A DNA stretch of 64,000 nucleotides from Prochlorococcus sp. scB243_495L20 (GCA_000634215.1 JFLX01000004.1:21009-85008); one strand, 5' to 3'. Positions 36,332 through 47,188 are shown, counted from the stretch's first letter. Translations and numbers: made by a program. The notes: a model not told the origin generated them from the letters alone.

Positions 36332-36862
36332 TCAATAAAAGAGGATAAAATCAAATTCTTTTTTATTATCGTCGATAATAAATTCTGATTCAAGACCTTT
36401 GACGAAAAACCTATTTAATCTTTCTTGTTTTTCAATCCATTTTTCTAGAGGGACAGCGTTTAATTCGAAACGCATTCTGAGACCATTTTTTTCTTCCTTT
36501 GTAATTTCTTCTATTTCTTTTAATTGAGGGGGGTTATCCTCGTCCCACAAATTTAAAGATTCTAATGACGATTCAAGATGAGCTTTTATTCCATACCTCC
36601 ATCTTGTAACATCTTTAACTAATGCTGTAAGTTCTTTTGGTCTATTAAATTTATTTGTCGCAAAATTTGTCTTGTCAAATAACTCTACAGGAGGTATTTC
36701 GGAAGTCTTTAAGCCTAAGCCAATTAGGAAAATAGGTACTCCATAAAAAAAAGTAGGTACACTTAAATTCACTGAATCTGTAAAATAAGCAGTCATTCCA
36801 ACAAAAGCTAATATACCCCCAGCGGTTACGATTAAGTTGCCAGGCGATAAGTATTTCTTCAT
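36332..36862 (-). CDS. DUF2854 membrane protein
   Basis: A 176-residue protein with two membrane helices near the start (about 9-30 and 37-53: NLIVTAGGILAFVGMTAYF, FFYGVPIFLIGLGL) and a charged C-terminal domain with WRYGIKAHLESSLESLNLWD. It matches DUF2854, found in cyanobacteria and plastids, of unknown function. It lies 64 bases upstream of argB on the same strand and is divergent from the 60-aa gene. Confidence 0.85.
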   Translation of the reverse strand: MKKYLSPGNLIVTAGGILAFVGMTAYFTDSVNLSVPTFFYGVPIFLIGLGLKTSEIPPVELFDKTNFATNKFNRPKELTALVKDVTRWRYGIKAHLESSLESLNLWDEDNPPQLKEIEEITKEEKNGLRMRFELNAVPLEKWIEKQERLNRFFVKGLESEFIIDDNKKEFDFILFY

Positions 36863-36904
36863 TTTGATTTAGTAGAATGAGTTTTAAATAGGCTAACAAG
36901 TATT

Positions 36905-37087
36905 ATGCAAGATCCTAATACTGCAAATCAAGGAGATTTAATTTTTAAACTTGATCAAGATAGAGCATGGCTTCTAAAAAATCTTGATAAGGGTAAATGG
37001 CCAGAAATTAGAAGCGAACTTGCCGCGCTTGAAAGAAAAATAAGCAAATTAATTATAAGTGTTCAAGAAAATAATGTTGATATTTGA
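36905..37087 (+). CDS. Small helical hypothetical protein
   Basis: A 60-residue charged protein, MQDPNTANQGDLIFKLDQDR and on, that forms one or two amphipathic helices with heptad spacing (EIRSELAALERKISKLIISV). I believe it is conserved in picocyanobacteria but know no function. It stops one base before the convergent ssb stop. Confidence 0.7.
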   Translation: MQDPNTANQGDLIFKLDQDRAWLLKNLDKGKWPEIRSELAALERKISKLIISVQENNVDI

Positions 37088-37088
37088 T

Positions 37089-37514
37089 TTAAAAAGGTAT
37101 TTCGTCTACTTCAGGTACTAAAGGTGAACTATCCCAACTAGATTTTTTGGCGGTTTCTTTATTTTCAAATGACTCATTATTCTCTTTTTGATCAGACTTT
37201 ATAACATCAACTGGCGATATTTGATGAATTTTTGAAGCTGTTAGTTCTGGTTGTTTTTCTTTCGTTCCGTCTTTTCTAGTGACAGAATTCATCTTTAGAC
37301 GTCCCTCAATAACAATATTTTGCCCCTCCTTTAGTTCATCTACCATTTCTTGGGCAATATTTCCCCATCCTATGATCTTGAGATCTCTGGTTGGATCTTC
37401 ACTACGTAATCCTTTAAAATTAACAATCATTTCTGCAATTGGAGTTTGGTTTTCTTTGGTATACCTCATTTGGGGAGCGCTATTAATGACCGCTTGAATT
37501 AAACAATGATTCAT
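37089..37514 (-). CDS. ssb: Single-stranded DNA-binding protein
   Basis: A 141-residue OB-fold protein with an SSB pattern (QTPIAEMIVNFKGL, IIGWGNIAQEMVDELKEGQN, IEGRLKMNSVTRKDGTKE), a Ser/Asn-rich tail and the interaction tip EVDEIPF. Cyanobacteria often carry two SSB-like proteins, and this is the shorter type. The first strand is less canonical than in E. coli SSB, so it could be the auxiliary paralogue. It is divergent from cobK. Confidence 0.88.
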   Translation of the reverse strand: MNHCLIQAVINSAPQMRYTKENQTPIAEMIVNFKGLRSEDPTRDLKIIGWGNIAQEMVDELKEGQNIVIEGRLKMNSVTRKDGTKEKQPELTASKIHQISPVDVIKSDQKENNESFENKETAKKSSWDSSPLVPEVDEIPF

Positions 37515-37542
37515 TACTTACTATTTAATTAAAGACATACTG

Positions 37543-38340
37543 ATGCAGAATCGAGGAAATTGCTATAAAAATGTCTGGATCCTATCAGGAACTTCGGATG
37601 GACCTGCAATAGCTAATAGGCTTCTTGAACTTAATTATTCAGTCTTTGCAAGTGTTTTAACTTATAAAGCAGGGCAAGCTTATATTGAAAATCCAAAGTT
37701 ACATATCATTACGGGGAAATTTAATAATAAAGATCAAATAATTAATTTCATAAATAAAAATAAAATCACATGCGTTGTCGATGCTACTCATCCCTTTGCC
37801 GTAATAATTTCTAAAAATCTTAATAATGCATGTAAAGAAATTAATACACCTCTTTTACTATTTGAGAGGAAATCTCTAATAAATAACACTAATAATTTTT
37901 TTTATATTGATCATTTAAAGGATATAAATAATGTTGATATAGAAAATAAGAATATTCTTCTTGCAATAGGATCAAGATTCCTTAATGATACAGCTAGTTA
38001 TTATATGAATTGTAAAGCAAATGTATTTACAAGGGTACTTCCAACTTATGAGAGTATAACTAAAGCTTTTGGATCATGTATTAAAAATGCAAACATAGCG
38101 ATACTTGAACCGAGTAAAAATAATAAAAGCATTTTAGAAAAAAAACTTTGTGATTTTTGGGAGATAGATTATATTCTATGTAGAGAATCTGGAAGTTATT
38201 CCCAGAAAAACTGGGAGAGTATAGTTTCTGGAAGTGAGATGAAGTTATTTTTGGTTAAAAGGCCGAAAGTTAAAAATGATTATTCTTACTCTTTTGATCA
38301 ATATCATAATTTGATAAATCACATAATTAAAAAATATTGA
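37543..38340 (+). CDS. cobK: Precorrin-6A reductase
   Basis: NADPH-dependent reductase of the corrin ring. The 265-residue protein has the family start VWILSGTSDGPAIANRLLEL (about 11-30) and VVDATHPFAVIISKNLNNAC (about 85-104), plus LLFERKSL. Length and motifs match CobK. It is followed by cutA after 13 bases. Other cobalamin genes in the window are cobM (left edge) and cobO (54.6 kb), so the pathway is dispersed. Confidence 0.92.
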   Translation: MQNRGNCYKNVWILSGTSDGPAIANRLLELNYSVFASVLTYKAGQAYIENPKLHIITGKFNNKDQIINFINKNKITCVVDATHPFAVIISKNLNNACKEINTPLLLFERKSLINNTNNFFYIDHLKDINNVDIENKNILLAIGSRFLNDTASYYMNCKANVFTRVLPTYESITKAFGSCIKNANIAILEPSKNNKSILEKKLCDFWEIDYILCRESGSYSQKNWESIVSGSEMKLFLVKRPKVKNDYSYSFDQYHNLINHIIKKY

Positions 38341-38353
38341 TGTTTAATTCATT

Positions 38354-38659
38354 ATGGAAGTATTAGTTATGATCACAACTGAATCAAGTAACGCAAATGC
38401 TTTGCGAATGGCTAAATTACTAATACAAAATAAACTTGCAGCTTGTGTTTCGATAAAGCAAATTTTTTCAACTTATAAGTATGATGATGAAATTGAAGAA
38501 ACTAAAGAGTTTGAAATCACAATAAAAAGTAAACTAGAATTTAAAGATTGCTTAATTGATTTCGTAAATAAAAAGTCCACATATGATATCCCTCAGATTA
38601 TTTACAAAAAATACCATGCTGAGATGAAATATTATGATTGGTTGAATAAGACTATTTGA
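38354..38659 (+). CDS. cutA: CutA-like divalent ion tolerance protein
   Basis: A 101-residue trimeric CutA1 protein with the family pattern VMITTESSNANALRMAKLLI, the LAACVSI motif and the C-terminal stretch VNKKSTYDIPQIIYKKYHAE. CutA binds Cu(II) in some species but its role is unclear. It follows cobK by 13 bases and is convergent with the PfkB kinase. Confidence 0.93.
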   Translation: MEVLVMITTESSNANALRMAKLLIQNKLAACVSIKQIFSTYKYDDEIEETKEFEITIKSKLEFKDCLIDFVNKKSTYDIPQIIYKKYHAEMKYYDWLNKTI

Positions 38660-38664
38660 TAAAT

Positions 38665-39669
38665 CTATTTTATTAACTCTTTAAGATCAATATCTGATCT
38701 GGATCCTAATTGCGTTATTATTTGCCCCGCACAAATTGAAGCTATCTCTCCGCATTTTTTGAGGGAACAATTGTTTACTAATCCATGGATAAATCCTCCC
38801 GCATAGATATCTCCGGCTCCTGTAGTATCAATAATCTTGCCTTTCGTTATTGACTCAATTATTTCAACATTATTTTTGTTAAATATGAGAGAACCATTGC
38901 TTCCAAGAGTTACAATGACTAATTCACATAAGGAAGATAGGTATTCTTGGCAGCTTGCTAATTTATCATTTTTAAATAGACTTAACATCTCGGATTCATT
39001 ACAAAAAACAATATCTACGTATTCATAAATTAATTCCAAGAAACTCTCACGATGTCTATCTACACAAAATGAATCAGACAAAGAAAGGATTATTTTTGTA
39101 TTAGATTGTTTTGCAATTCGGGCGGCTTTAATAAAAGCTTTTTTAGCTAATTCGCTGTCCCATAAATATCCTTCTAAATATAAGTATTTACTTTCCTTAA
39201 TTACAGTAAAGTCAATGTCTTTTGGTTCAAACTCTACGGATGCACCTAGGTAAGTGCACATAGTTCTTTGGGCATCAGGTGTAACCAAAATGATTGAATG
39301 AGCTGTTGGAGCACCTTCAATAGTTGGTGGAGTATTAAATATAGTGTTACTTTTTTTTATATCGTCAGAAAAGAAATCCCCAAATTGATCATTTTTCACC
39401 CTTCCAATAAACTGAACTTGATTACCTAATTCTGCTAAACAAACAACGGTATTTGCTGAGGACCCACCTGATATTTGTTTAACCACTTTGCAATTTTCTA
39501 ACAATCTCTGAGATTCAGCAGAATTAATTAGATTCATTGATCCTTTATCCAGATTATTAATCTCAAGAAACTCATCTTCAATATTTACAATAATATCTAC
39601 TATTGCGTTGCCCAGGCCAATGAGATCAACTGTTTTATTATGTTCAAAATGTCTAAAGGATTCCTTCAT
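38665..39669 (-). CDS. PfkB-family carbohydrate/nucleoside kinase
   Basis: A 334-residue ribokinase-fold protein with VDLIGLGNAIVDIIVNIEDE at the start and the catalytic IDTTGAGDIYAGGFIHGL motif (about 279-296). The NTVVCLAELGNQVQFIGRVK region and length resemble adenosine kinase-like members, and the purA neighbour (15-base gap, purA upstream) would fit a purine role. The substrate is not certain. Confidence 0.88.
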   Translation of the reverse strand: MKESFRHFEHNKTVDLIGLGNAIVDIIVNIEDEFLEINNLDKGSMNLINSAESQRLLENCKVVKQISGGSSANTVVCLAELGNQVQFIGRVKNDQFGDFFSDDIKKSNTIFNTPPTIEGAPTAHSIILVTPDAQRTMCTYLGASVEFEPKDIDFTVIKESKYLYLEGYLWDSELAKKAFIKAARIAKQSNTKIILSLSDSFCVDRHRESFLELIYEYVDIVFCNESEMLSLFKNDKLASCQEYLSSLCELVIVTLGSNGSLIFNKNNVEIIESITKGKIIDTTGAGDIYAGGFIHGLVNNCSLKKCGEIASICAGQIITQLGSRSDIDLKELIK

Positions 39670-39684
39670 TAATTTGAAATTAAA

Positions 39685-41049
<1,365 letters not shown>

Positions 41050-41076
41050 TTACTTTTAAAAAGTAAATGAATTGTA

Positions 41077-41514
41077 TTAACTTTCTCTTAGAACCATTTT
41101 TTCAGCAAGAGAAAATTCTTTAGTTAAACGCTCCTTAAGTTTATCTGGTAAAGGTCTACTTGCAAAGTTTTTGTAATGACCTGCCATCGCATTTAATGCT
41201 GTTTGCATGGTGGTAAATGATTGAGTTTTATTCACCATTCCTCTATTTCTGTATCTGGAGATATAGTCAGTTATTAGTGTAAGAGCCTCACTTCTTACTT
41301 CATTTTTATTGGGAGAATCTTTTGGGGTATCAACAGCTGTTTGCAATGTTTTAACAACTGAAATTGTATCTTTTGCATAGTCACCTGTCATAGAGGTTTT
41401 TGCAGCTATAGATGGGGAACTAAATAGTGTAAAAACAACAATTAGGGATATTGAAAAAGATATAGCTTTGGTAAGAGTCCTAAAAAATAATTTTGATGTC
41501 CATTTCAGTAACAT
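41077..41514 (-). CDS. psb27: Photosystem II assembly protein Psb27
   Basis: Psb27 binds CP43 during PSII assembly and repair on the lumen side. The 145-residue protein has a signal sequence (to about residue 37, cleavage near SIAA) and a four-helix domain with GDYAKDTISVVKTLQTAVDT and KNFASRPLPDKLKERLTKEF. Unlike the Synechocystis lipoprotein, no lipobox Cys is present at the cleavage site. It is between proS and purA on the same strand. Confidence 0.92.
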   Translation of the reverse strand: MLLKWTSKLFFRTLTKAISFSISLIVVFTLFSSPSIAAKTSMTGDYAKDTISVVKTLQTAVDTPKDSPNKNEVRSEALTLITDYISRYRNRGMVNKTQSFTTMQTALNAMAGHYKNFASRPLPDKLKERLTKEFSLAEKMVLRES

Positions 41515-41545
41515 AACTTAGCTCCCAAAAAATTTAGCTTTAAGA

Positions 41546-43342
41546 CTATCCATTGTACATTATTTCAGATTCAGAAAAAAATGTTTCCAACAATTTATCA
41601 GAACTAACTTTAAGCTTAGTATTATTTGTTCTACATAAAAGTTCTACTTCTTTGTTCACAGAATCTCTGCCAATAATTATCTGAAAAGGAATACCAATTA
41701 ATTCCGCATCTTTAAATTTCACGCCAGCTCTATCGTTTCTATCGTCAAGAAGGACATCAATTTTATTAATTAAAAAGTTTTTATAAATTTGCTCAGTAAG
41801 CTCACTTTGAATAGGATCTTTTAGGTTTGTTGGGATAATAATAACTTCAAAAGGCGAAATCTGGATGGGCCAACAAATGCCTTTTTGATCATGATTCTGT
41901 TCGATAGCAGCTTGAGCTATTCTTGTAACTCCAATTCCATAGCAACCCATCCATAAATTTTTTAACTGGCCATCCTTATCAGAGAACTTTGCATTTAATT
42001 TTTCACTATATTTTTGACCTAGTTGGAAAATATGTCCAATCTCAATACCTTTTTTTTCTTTAAGTTCCTCATCATTATCAATACTTATTTTATCTCCTTT
42101 TTTGGCATTTCTGATATCCCCAATTAGATAGTCTTTCGAAGCAAAAGAATACTCTTGAAAAGCTTTATGGAAATTAACTTTATTCCCACCACTTATAAAA
42201 TTCGAAAGGTCACTTGCAGAATGATCAATTATTCTTTTCCATTTTTTATCCCAATTAGAACTAGCTTTAATAGTTTTATTATCTAAATCTGGCCCTATAA
42301 AACCTAAGGGAAAATTAACTAGGTTTTTTTCGATAGTATTTTTGTCTTCAATCTTTTTAAGATTAAGGAGATTGAAATTATGAAGTTTATTGATTAAGTT
42401 AAAAAGCTTTACTTCATTAACGTGTTGATCGCCTCTTATGCATGCAAGAATTGGGACCTCAAATCCATCTTCGAACTGTGCAAGGAATATTACAACTTTT
42501 ATAATCTGAGTAGGGTCTAAATTATTATTATCGCAAATATCTAGGATTGTTTTTTGATGAGGTGTTTCTAACCACTCTGCAATATTATCTCTAAGTGGAA
42601 TAGGTTGAGAGGGTATAGAAACAGCTTTTTCAATATTGGCAGCATAAGAACCACTTTGAGTAAACAAAATGGAATCTTCTCCAGCATCAGCAGTGACCAT
42701 AAATTCTTTAGATGAGGCCCCGCCAATTGCTCCACTATCAGCTTCAACCCCTACTGTCTGCAGTCCACAAGATTTAAAAATATTTTCATAAGCATTGCCC
42801 ATCTTTTCATAGAAAGAAGCTAGATCGTTTTCTGAAGAGTGAAAAGAATAACCATCTTTCATAATAAATTCTCTACTTCTCATCAATCCAAACCTTGGCC
42901 TTATTTCATCTCTAAATTTTGTTTGAATTTGATAAAAACATTGTGGTAATTGCTTATAGGAGTTGATGGTCTCTGATGCAATACTCGTGATAACTTCTTC
43001 GTGAGTTGGAGCTAAACCAAATTCTTTACCTTGTCTATCTTTTAGATTAAACATTATTCCTTCACCTGCAGTATATCCTTCCCACCTTTCACTTTTTCTC
43101 CATAAATCAGCAGGATGAAGTTGGGGTAATAGTAATTTTGTACAACCAATACTATTAAGTTCTCTCTCTATTATTGTGGATATTTTTTCAATAACTCTAA
43201 GCATTATTGGCATGTATGCATAAATACCGCTGTTAACTCTGCGAATATACCCAGCTTTTAAAAGTAATTGATGTGAAATAATCTCAGCTTCAGAAGGTGT
43301 GTCACGAAGTGTCCCCAGAGGAAATGAGGTTGTCACGCGCAT
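41546..43342 (-). CDS. proS: Prolyl-tRNA synthetase (bacterial type)
   Basis: A class II synthetase. The ATG at 43342 gives 598 residues and starts MRVTTSFPLGTLRDTPSEAE, as in homologues; an upstream ATG at 43378 adds twelve residues and is unlikely. Motifs include the LLPQLHPADLWRKSERWEGY region, FRDEIRPRFGLMRSREFIMKD (motif 2; given in part), an editing insertion domain, and GCYGIGVTRIAQAAIEQNHD (motif 3). Psb27 follows 31 bases downstream. Confidence 0.96.
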   Translation of the reverse strand: MRVTTSFPLGTLRDTPSEAEIISHQLLLKAGYIRRVNSGIYAYMPIMLRVIEKISTIIERELNSIGCTKLLLPQLHPADLWRKSERWEGYTAGEGIMFNLKDRQGKEFGLAPTHEEVITSIASETINSYKQLPQCFYQIQTKFRDEIRPRFGLMRSREFIMKDGYSFHSSENDLASFYEKMGNAYENIFKSCGLQTVGVEADSGAIGGASSKEFMVTADAGEDSILFTQSGSYAANIEKAVSIPSQPIPLRDNIAEWLETPHQKTILDICDNNNLDPTQIIKVVIFLAQFEDGFEVPILACIRGDQHVNEVKLFNLINKLHNFNLLNLKKIEDKNTIEKNLVNFPLGFIGPDLDNKTIKASSNWDKKWKRIIDHSASDLSNFISGGNKVNFHKAFQEYSFASKDYLIGDIRNAKKGDKISIDNDEELKEKKGIEIGHIFQLGQKYSEKLNAKFSDKDGQLKNLWMGCYGIGVTRIAQAAIEQNHDQKGICWPIQISPFEVIIIPTNLKDPIQSELTEQIYKNFLINKIDVLLDDRNDRAGVKFKDAELIGIPFQIIIGRDSVNKEVELLCRTNNTKLKVSSDKLLETFFSESEIMYNG

Positions 43343-43518
43343 ACAAAAAATATCCTTAATAATATTTAATTTTATCAACTAAGATGAAAAAATAATTTAA
43401 AGTGTCTTGAGTCCCTCAACGCGGCTAGTCTAAAAATATTGTTTCTGCTAACTTCTTCAGTAATGAAGTTCAAACTCTTTTTAAAAGTTCATTATTATTA
43501 AAACATTTTCTTAAGTTT

Positions 43519-43869
43519 ATGGAAAATATAGATTCCAATATTTCTAGCGAAGAGGAATTAGTAGATATTGATGAAGTTCAAAAATTCCTAAACAGATCAA
43601 GAGCTTCTGTCTATAGGTACACAAATACAGATTTAAGAAATTTAAACCCTAGCTTTAATCCAAGAAAACTAAATCCCGAATTTAGAACTGATCAAAAAGA
43701 TCCTTTAAAGTTTCATCCCAATGAAGTGGCAAGGTTTGCAAAAGATATTTTAAGAATTAAGGAGGTTACTGTAGAGGTCTTTAATACACCTTCCTCCGCT
43801 GCTCAAAATGTACTGGTGCAAATATTAGATGAACTAAAATCTATCAGGTCTTTGCTAGAAAAAGAGTAA
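43519..43869 (+). CDS. Conserved cyanobacterial protein, possible helix-turn-helix
   Basis: A 116-residue protein whose VDIDEVQKFLNRSRASVYRY (about 16-35) looks like the helix-turn-helix of excisionase/MerR-type proteins. The YTNTDLRNLNPSFNPRKLN stretch follows, and the C-terminal helix is acidic (VQILDELKSIRSLLEKE). It is possibly a DNA-binding protein conserved in picocyanobacteria, with no known targets. It begins a plus-strand run through lepB. Confidence 0.75.
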   Translation: MENIDSNISSEEELVDIDEVQKFLNRSRASVYRYTNTDLRNLNPSFNPRKLNPEFRTDQKDPLKFHPNEVARFAKDILRIKEVTVEVFNTPSSAAQNVLVQILDELKSIRSLLEKE

Positions 43870-43965
43870 TTAAAATGTTTCTAATCAATGTTTTGATTTA
43901 TTGACATTTTGAATGTAGGATAATTATGTTTAATTATCTCCTTAATCTGTACCAATTAAGAGTTC

Positions 43966-44220
43966 TTGAGTTACACGAAATCAAAGCAGTTTATTCAAAG
44001 TAAATCAAGCGAAGAATCTTCTCATGGTTCTGCCCGAAGTGATTTTGAAAGAGATGATGATGACCCCTTAAGTATAAGGAGTTTATCGATAACATCTTTA
44101 GGTATTATTTTTGCCTTTTTGACAATTTTTTTACCTTCAATAAGCATTTTAATCGGCAGACCTTTATCTCAAGGAAACGAGATAATTCATAATCACGATT
44201 TTAAAAAAGATGGACCTTAG
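43966..44220 (+). CDS. Small single-pass membrane protein, unknown
   Basis: An 84-residue protein with a TTG start, a polar acidic first half with Ser/Asp (SARSDFERDDDDPLSIRSLS), one membrane segment (about 44-64: ITSLGIIFAFLTIFLPSISI), and a His/Lys tail. No family is recalled. It overlaps the second pyrophosphatase gene by 11 bases, suggesting coupled translation. There is no in-frame ATG, so the start is uncertain. Confidence 0.6.
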   Translation: MSYTKSKQFIQSKSSEESSHGSARSDFERDDDDPLSIRSLSITSLGIIFAFLTIFLPSISILIGRPLSQGNEIIHNHDFKKDGP

Positions 44221-44764
44221 TTCAATACCTCCATCTCCAATGAATGGAATAGTCAATATTGTTGTTGAAATACCTGCAGGGAGTAGGAATAAATATGAAT
44301 ATTGCTCTGAAGCAGGAATAATGGCCCTAGACAGAGTATTACATTCTTCAGTGAGGTACCCTTTTGATTATGGTTTTATCCCAAATACCATTGCTGATGA
44401 TGGAGCTCCCCTTGATGCAATGGTGATAATGGACGAACCTACTTTTGCGGGTTGTCTAATAAAAGCTAGACCTATTGGAGTTTTGGATATGCATGATTGT
44501 GGTGCTTATGATGGAAAACTTTTATGTGTGCCTATGGCTAATCCTAGGCAGGCTAATATAGTAAGTATTAATCAAATTGCTCCTAATCAGCTTGATGATG
44601 TTGCAGAATTTTTTAGAATAAGTAAAGGACTCGATGGAAGAACAGTTCAAATTGATGGTTGGAGGGATTTTGATGTAGTTGAAAATTTATTGAAAAGTTG
44701 TATGCCTCCAAAAAAGAAGAACTTTAAAGTACTTAAGAAATCAAATATTAGTAAATTAAATTGA
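44210..44764 (+). CDS. Inorganic pyrophosphatase homologue, altered active site
   Basis: A 184-residue protein of the cyanobacterial family I pyrophosphatase line: VNIVVEIPAGSRNKYEYCSE, DRVLHSSVRYPFDYGFIPNT. Aligned to E. coli, E20, K28, E30, R42, Y54, D64, D69, D96, D101 and K103 are kept. However, the second metal Asp of DGDPxD is replaced (DGAPLD, A66) and the Tyr before K139 is Ser (S138). It is probably weak or inactive, perhaps with a regulatory role. A complete homologue is at 28883. It overlaps both neighbours (84-aa gene and ArsC-like gene). Confidence 0.9.
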   Translation: MDLSSIPPSPMNGIVNIVVEIPAGSRNKYEYCSEAGIMALDRVLHSSVRYPFDYGFIPNTIADDGAPLDAMVIMDEPTFAGCLIKARPIGVLDMHDCGAYDGKLLCVPMANPRQANIVSINQIAPNQLDDVAEFFRISKGLDGRTVQIDGWRDFDVVENLLKSCMPPKKKNFKVLKKSNISKLN

Positions 44765-45117
44765 AAAAAATAATTTTTTATAGTTATTTAAAATGCTCTA
44801 CATGCCGAAAAGCTGCAAAGTGGCTTGAAAGCAAAGATTTTGAATTTCAGTTAATAGATATTGTAAAAGAACCTCCACTTGTTAATTATTTAAATCTAGT
44901 CTTGGAACAATACTCTGATGATAAGAAAAGGATTTTTAATACAAGAGGTAAAGCCTTTAAAACTCTTAATCTTGATATTGATAGTTTGTCAAAGGAAGAA
45001 ATTATTCAACTTCTTTTAAGTGATGGCAAATTAATAAAAAGACCATTTTTGATTTACGAAGGGAAAAAAGTAATATTAGGTTTTAACGAAATTGAATATG
45101 CAAAACAATTTATATAA
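44761..45117 (+). CDS. ArsC/Spx-family protein
   Basis: A 118-residue thioredoxin-fold protein beginning MKKIIFYSYLKCSTCRKAAK with a CxxC at about 12-15 and the family RKAAKWLESKDFEF pattern. KRPFLIYEGKKVILGFNE near the end has the Arg-Pro of this family. It may be a glutaredoxin-dependent arsenate reductase or a Spx-like redox regulator; the double Cys leans to the YffB/Spx type. A TTG start overlaps the stop of the pyrophosphatase homologue (TTGA). Confidence 0.85.
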   Translation: MKKIIFYSYLKCSTCRKAAKWLESKDFEFQLIDIVKEPPLVNYLNLVLEQYSDDKKRIFNTRGKAFKTLNLDIDSLSKEEIIQLLLSDGKLIKRPFLIYEGKKVILGFNEIEYAKQFI

Positions 45118-45146
45118 GTTTAGAAAATCAAGACTTAATTAATCCT

Positions 45147-45806
45147 ATGCCTGGTTCGATAAAAAGTTTTTTAAAAGAATGGGGTCTACTAATCCTATTA
45201 ACTTTTTTTGTTTCTTCTTGTAGATCATTTTTGGCAGAACCACGTTATATCCCTTCTGGTTCAATGCTCCCAGAATTACAAATAAATGATAGGTTAATTA
45301 TTGAAAAATTTTCGTTAAGAAACTCTTTACCAAAAAGAGGAGATATTGTTGTTTTTAACTCACCTTACTCGTTTGATAAAAAATTAATCTCATCAAGATC
45401 TAAGCCTTTACCAAAAAAAAGATATTGTTTTTTTATGAGTTTTCCTCCAATGTCGTTTATTCCTGGTTTGAGGGATCAAGCTTGCGATGCTTATATTAAA
45501 AGAGTGGTGGCACTTCCAGGAGAAATTGTAAGTGTAAACTCTAATGGTGAATTAATAATAAATAATAAATTAATTCCTGAACCCTATGTGTCTTATAAGT
45601 GCTCATTATCCCTATTTAATAATTGTGGTAAATTTAAAAACATAAAGGTTCCAGAAGATCATTTTTTAGTTTTAGGTGATAATAGGGCAAATAGCTGGGA
45701 TGGAAGATATTGGCCTGGAAGCAAATTTCTTCATAAAAAAGAGATAATTGGTAAAGCATATTTCAGATTTTGGCCTCTTAGTCAATTTGGCTTTTTCAGC
45801 AAATGA
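45147..45806 (+). CDS. lepB: Signal peptidase I
   Basis: Removes signal peptides from exported proteins. The 219-residue protein has one N-terminal membrane helix (about 10-25), the catalytic Ser39 in YIPSGSMLPEL and Lys118 in AYIKRVVALPGE, and the box E pattern LVLGDNRANSWDGRYW. Cyanobacteria usually have two forms. It ends the plus-strand run, convergent with the double phosphatase-domain gene. Confidence 0.96.
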   Translation: MPGSIKSFLKEWGLLILLTFFVSSCRSFLAEPRYIPSGSMLPELQINDRLIIEKFSLRNSLPKRGDIVVFNSPYSFDKKLISSRSKPLPKKRYCFFMSFPPMSFIPGLRDQACDAYIKRVVALPGEIVSVNSNGELIINNKLIPEPYVSYKCSLSLFNNCGKFKNIKVPEDHFLVLGDNRANSWDGRYWPGSKFLHKKEIIGKAYFRFWPLSQFGFFSK

Positions 45807-45859
45807 AGTCTTTTTTCTGACTCTGACTTCAGCAAAATAAATTTTTAACAAGGTTTAAT

Positions 45860-47188
45860 TTAAAGTGCTCCTGAAGCAGTTGAATCAAGTATTCCCCCTA
45901 GGTGTGTTGTAATGTTAAGAGCGCTAATAACAGGGGGCTTATTGGGATCATTAAAAAGATCAATTATTGTTATGCCGCCATTACCCTGTTTTATCATCCA
46001 AATATCTGAATAATTAATCCCAAGGATATTACAAATTAGAGTTTTATTGACTGCATCATGAGCAACCATGAGGGTTTGATCATTATCCTTTTGAGATAAA
46101 CAAATTTTGTCAAAAGCTTCTACTGACCTTTCTGATACATCTTTTATACATTCACCTTCGGGCATTATTACTTCCTCAGGTTTATCATGCCAATTTTTTA
46201 GTAAAGCAGGCCACTCTTCTCTAATTTCTGCTTCCAATTTACCCTCCCATAATCCGTGACTGATTTCTACAAGTGAATCTATTTTCTCAATTTTTAAATC
46301 TTTGTTATTTTGAAGGATTATTTGTGCAGTCTCATAAGGCCTATGCATTGAACTTGAAAATGCCTTATTGAAAGAAATATTTCTCAAATATTCAAAAGTC
46401 TTTCTTGCTTGATTTTTTCCGTTTTCATTTAAAGGGATATCAATTTGACCTTGAAATCTACCTTCTTTGTTCCAGTTAGTTTCACCATGTCTTATAAGAA
46501 ATATTCTGGAATCTCCAATTTTATTTGGAATATTTTTATTAAGATGGGAAGTTTGATTTAAGCATTCAACTTGAGTCTTAAAAGAGTTATCTTTCTTTGA
46601 AATATTGAGTATCGAGAAAGAAGCATTTTCTAATCTTATTTTTCTAAAACCTTGCTTAGGCTTACCCAATAACAAGAGTATTAAACATCTGAGAATTGCA
46701 TTATGTCCAACAACTAAAATATTTACATCATCTTTGTCTAGATAAATTTTTAAAATATCATCTACAAAATTTGTTGCTTGAAAAAATAACTCTTGAATTG
46801 GTTTATAAGTTTTATTATCATTTCTTTTTAAGATAAGATTTTCTGGATCATTTTTCCATATAGGGTAAATATCTGGAAATTTCTTCTTTATTTCATCAAT
46901 TTTTAGACCAGACCATTCACTAAGATCTACCTCTAGCAAATTATCTTCGAATACAATATTTTGTTCTTTATTGAAGGACTTTTTAATTGTTTTTGCAGTC
47001 TCTGCCGCTCTGACAAGTGGGGAGGAATAAATTTTATCGAAGTTTATTTTTGATAATGCTTTTCCTGCTTTCTGGGCTTGTTCGTATCCTTCATCAGTTA
47101 ATAATGAATCGTCTGTTCTTCCTTGAATTAATCCTTTTGCATTGAAACTGCTTAGTCCATGCCTAACTAAAACTAATCTTATAGCCAT
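45860..47188 (-). CDS. Two-domain phosphoglycerate-mutase-family protein
   Basis: A 442-residue protein with two tandem histidine-phosphatase domains. Each has an RHG motif: LVLVRHGLSSFNAKGLIQGR (about 5-24) and FLIRHGETNWNKEGRFQGQI (about 230-250), and each keeps a later GH/AHD-type second catalytic His (VVGHNAILRC, MVAHDAVNKT). Cyanobacteria have such double-domain proteins; roles proposed include cofactor-independent phosphatase activity. Activity as a mutase is unproven. It is divergent from the CPBP protease gene. Confidence 0.88.
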   Translation of the reverse strand: MAIRLVLVRHGLSSFNAKGLIQGRTDDSLLTDEGYEQAQKAGKALSKINFDKIYSSPLVRAAETAKTIKKSFNKEQNIVFEDNLLEVDLSEWSGLKIDEIKKKFPDIYPIWKNDPENLILKRNDNKTYKPIQELFFQATNFVDDILKIYLDKDDVNILVVGHNAILRCLILLLLGKPKQGFRKIRLENASFSILNISKKDNSFKTQVECLNQTSHLNKNIPNKIGDSRIFLIRHGETNWNKEGRFQGQIDIPLNENGKNQARKTFEYLRNISFNKAFSSSMHRPYETAQIILQNNKDLKIEKIDSLVEISHGLWEGKLEAEIREEWPALLKNWHDKPEEVIMPEGECIKDVSERSVEAFDKICLSQKDNDQTLMVAHDAVNKTLICNILGINYSDIWMIKQGNGGITIIDLFNDPNKPPVISALNITTHLGGILDSTASGAL

